Below are positions 5,492 to 5,557 of a stretch of 5,557 nucleotides of DNA, piece after piece. The position numbers and the translations under genes were made by a program. The DNA comes from Spirochaetaceae bacterium (GTDB lineage: Bacteria > Spirochaetota > Spirochaetia > B11-G9): NCBI GenBank assembly GCA_030643345.1, contig DAOWMA010000165.1, forward strand, positions 1-5,557. The letters run 5' to 3'. Position 1 is the stretch's first letter. The number at the start of each line of letters is the position of its first letter. Below the pieces are notes generated by a model. It saw only the letters and a program-made list of their open reading frames with translations, did not search any database and had not been told where the DNA came from.

Positions 5492-5557
5492 TGCATACGT
5501 AGTCTGGTCGTGCGCTTCGCTTACCTGGTCGCAACTTCGTTGCTGCTCGGTTATGCA
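5492..5557. repeat. 66-bp structured element bounded by TGCATA/TATGCA, possible attC-like site
   Basis: TGCATA (5492-5497) and TATGCA (5552-5557) are exact reverse complements at the two ends, followed inwards by CG-T-AG against CTCG. Inside are CTGGTCG repeated at 5504-5510 and 5525-5531, and two mini-hairpins, GCG-CTT-CGC (5512-5520) and GCAAC-TTC-GTTGC (5531-5543). The base composition is clearly more GC-rich than the AT-rich DNA beside it. The right end GTTATGC (5550-5556) resembles the GTTRRRY core of integron attC sites with one deviation, and the length suits a short attC. The left end GCATACG departs from the expected complement and the inner L-boxes pair poorly, so a MITE-like or other dispersed repeat is equally possible. 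The element may continue beyond the window. Confidence 0.4.

Overview
The window is AT-rich and looks like a bacterial chromosome with strong purine-rich ribosome binding sites. The gene content (a cytoplasmic HD-GYP phosphodiesterase, an electron-transfer flavoprotein with anaerobe-type beta-subunit motifs, a long acyl-CoA dehydrogenase) fits an anaerobic or facultative lineage such as Spirochaetota or a deltaproteobacterium-like group. That placement is an impression from protein style, not a proof.

Layout. Positions 2-958 (minus) encode a complete HD-GYP domain protein, probably a cyclic-di-GMP phosphodiesterase. Positions 959-1158 are a divergent control region. It holds a 24-bp inverted repeat just upstream of etfB that looks like a repressor operator, a 9-bp perfect hairpin followed on the minus strand by eight T, and an 11-bp direct repeat. 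Positions 1159-4778 (plus) are a tight three-gene operon, etfB-etfA-acyl-CoA dehydrogenase, with gaps of 13 nt and 1 nt. It is closed by a convincing intrinsic terminator at 4827-4860.

Positions 4779-5068 contain no gene. They are packed with palindromes of a dispersed-repeat type: one with a CATG centre, two sharing the same core, and one degenerate copy. Positions 5069-5326 (minus) encode a YgiT/MqsA-type double-CxxC antitoxin-like protein, with a short intrinsic terminator at 4979-4996. Directly upstream of it lies what appears to be only the C-terminal tail of its usual DUF4258-type toxin partner, so the toxin seems to have been lost or cut. The window ends in a 66-bp structured element bounded by TGCATA/TATGCA. 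It ends in GTTATGC and could be an integron-type attC or another small mobile repeat.

How the genes work together. EtfA and EtfB form a flavin heterodimer that exchanges electrons with the acyl-CoA dehydrogenase encoded beside them, so the operon is a self-contained acyl-CoA oxidation or enoyl-CoA reduction module. EtfB carries motifs I associate with electron-bifurcating ETFs. The HD-GYP gene is divergently transcribed, and no functional link to the operon can be shown. The right end (after about 4780) has the character of an accessory, repeat-rich region with toxin-antitoxin debris. I do not see a clearly new system. The points most worth a second look are the operator, the ETF/dehydrogenase pairing, the palindrome cluster, the toxin remnant and the terminal element.
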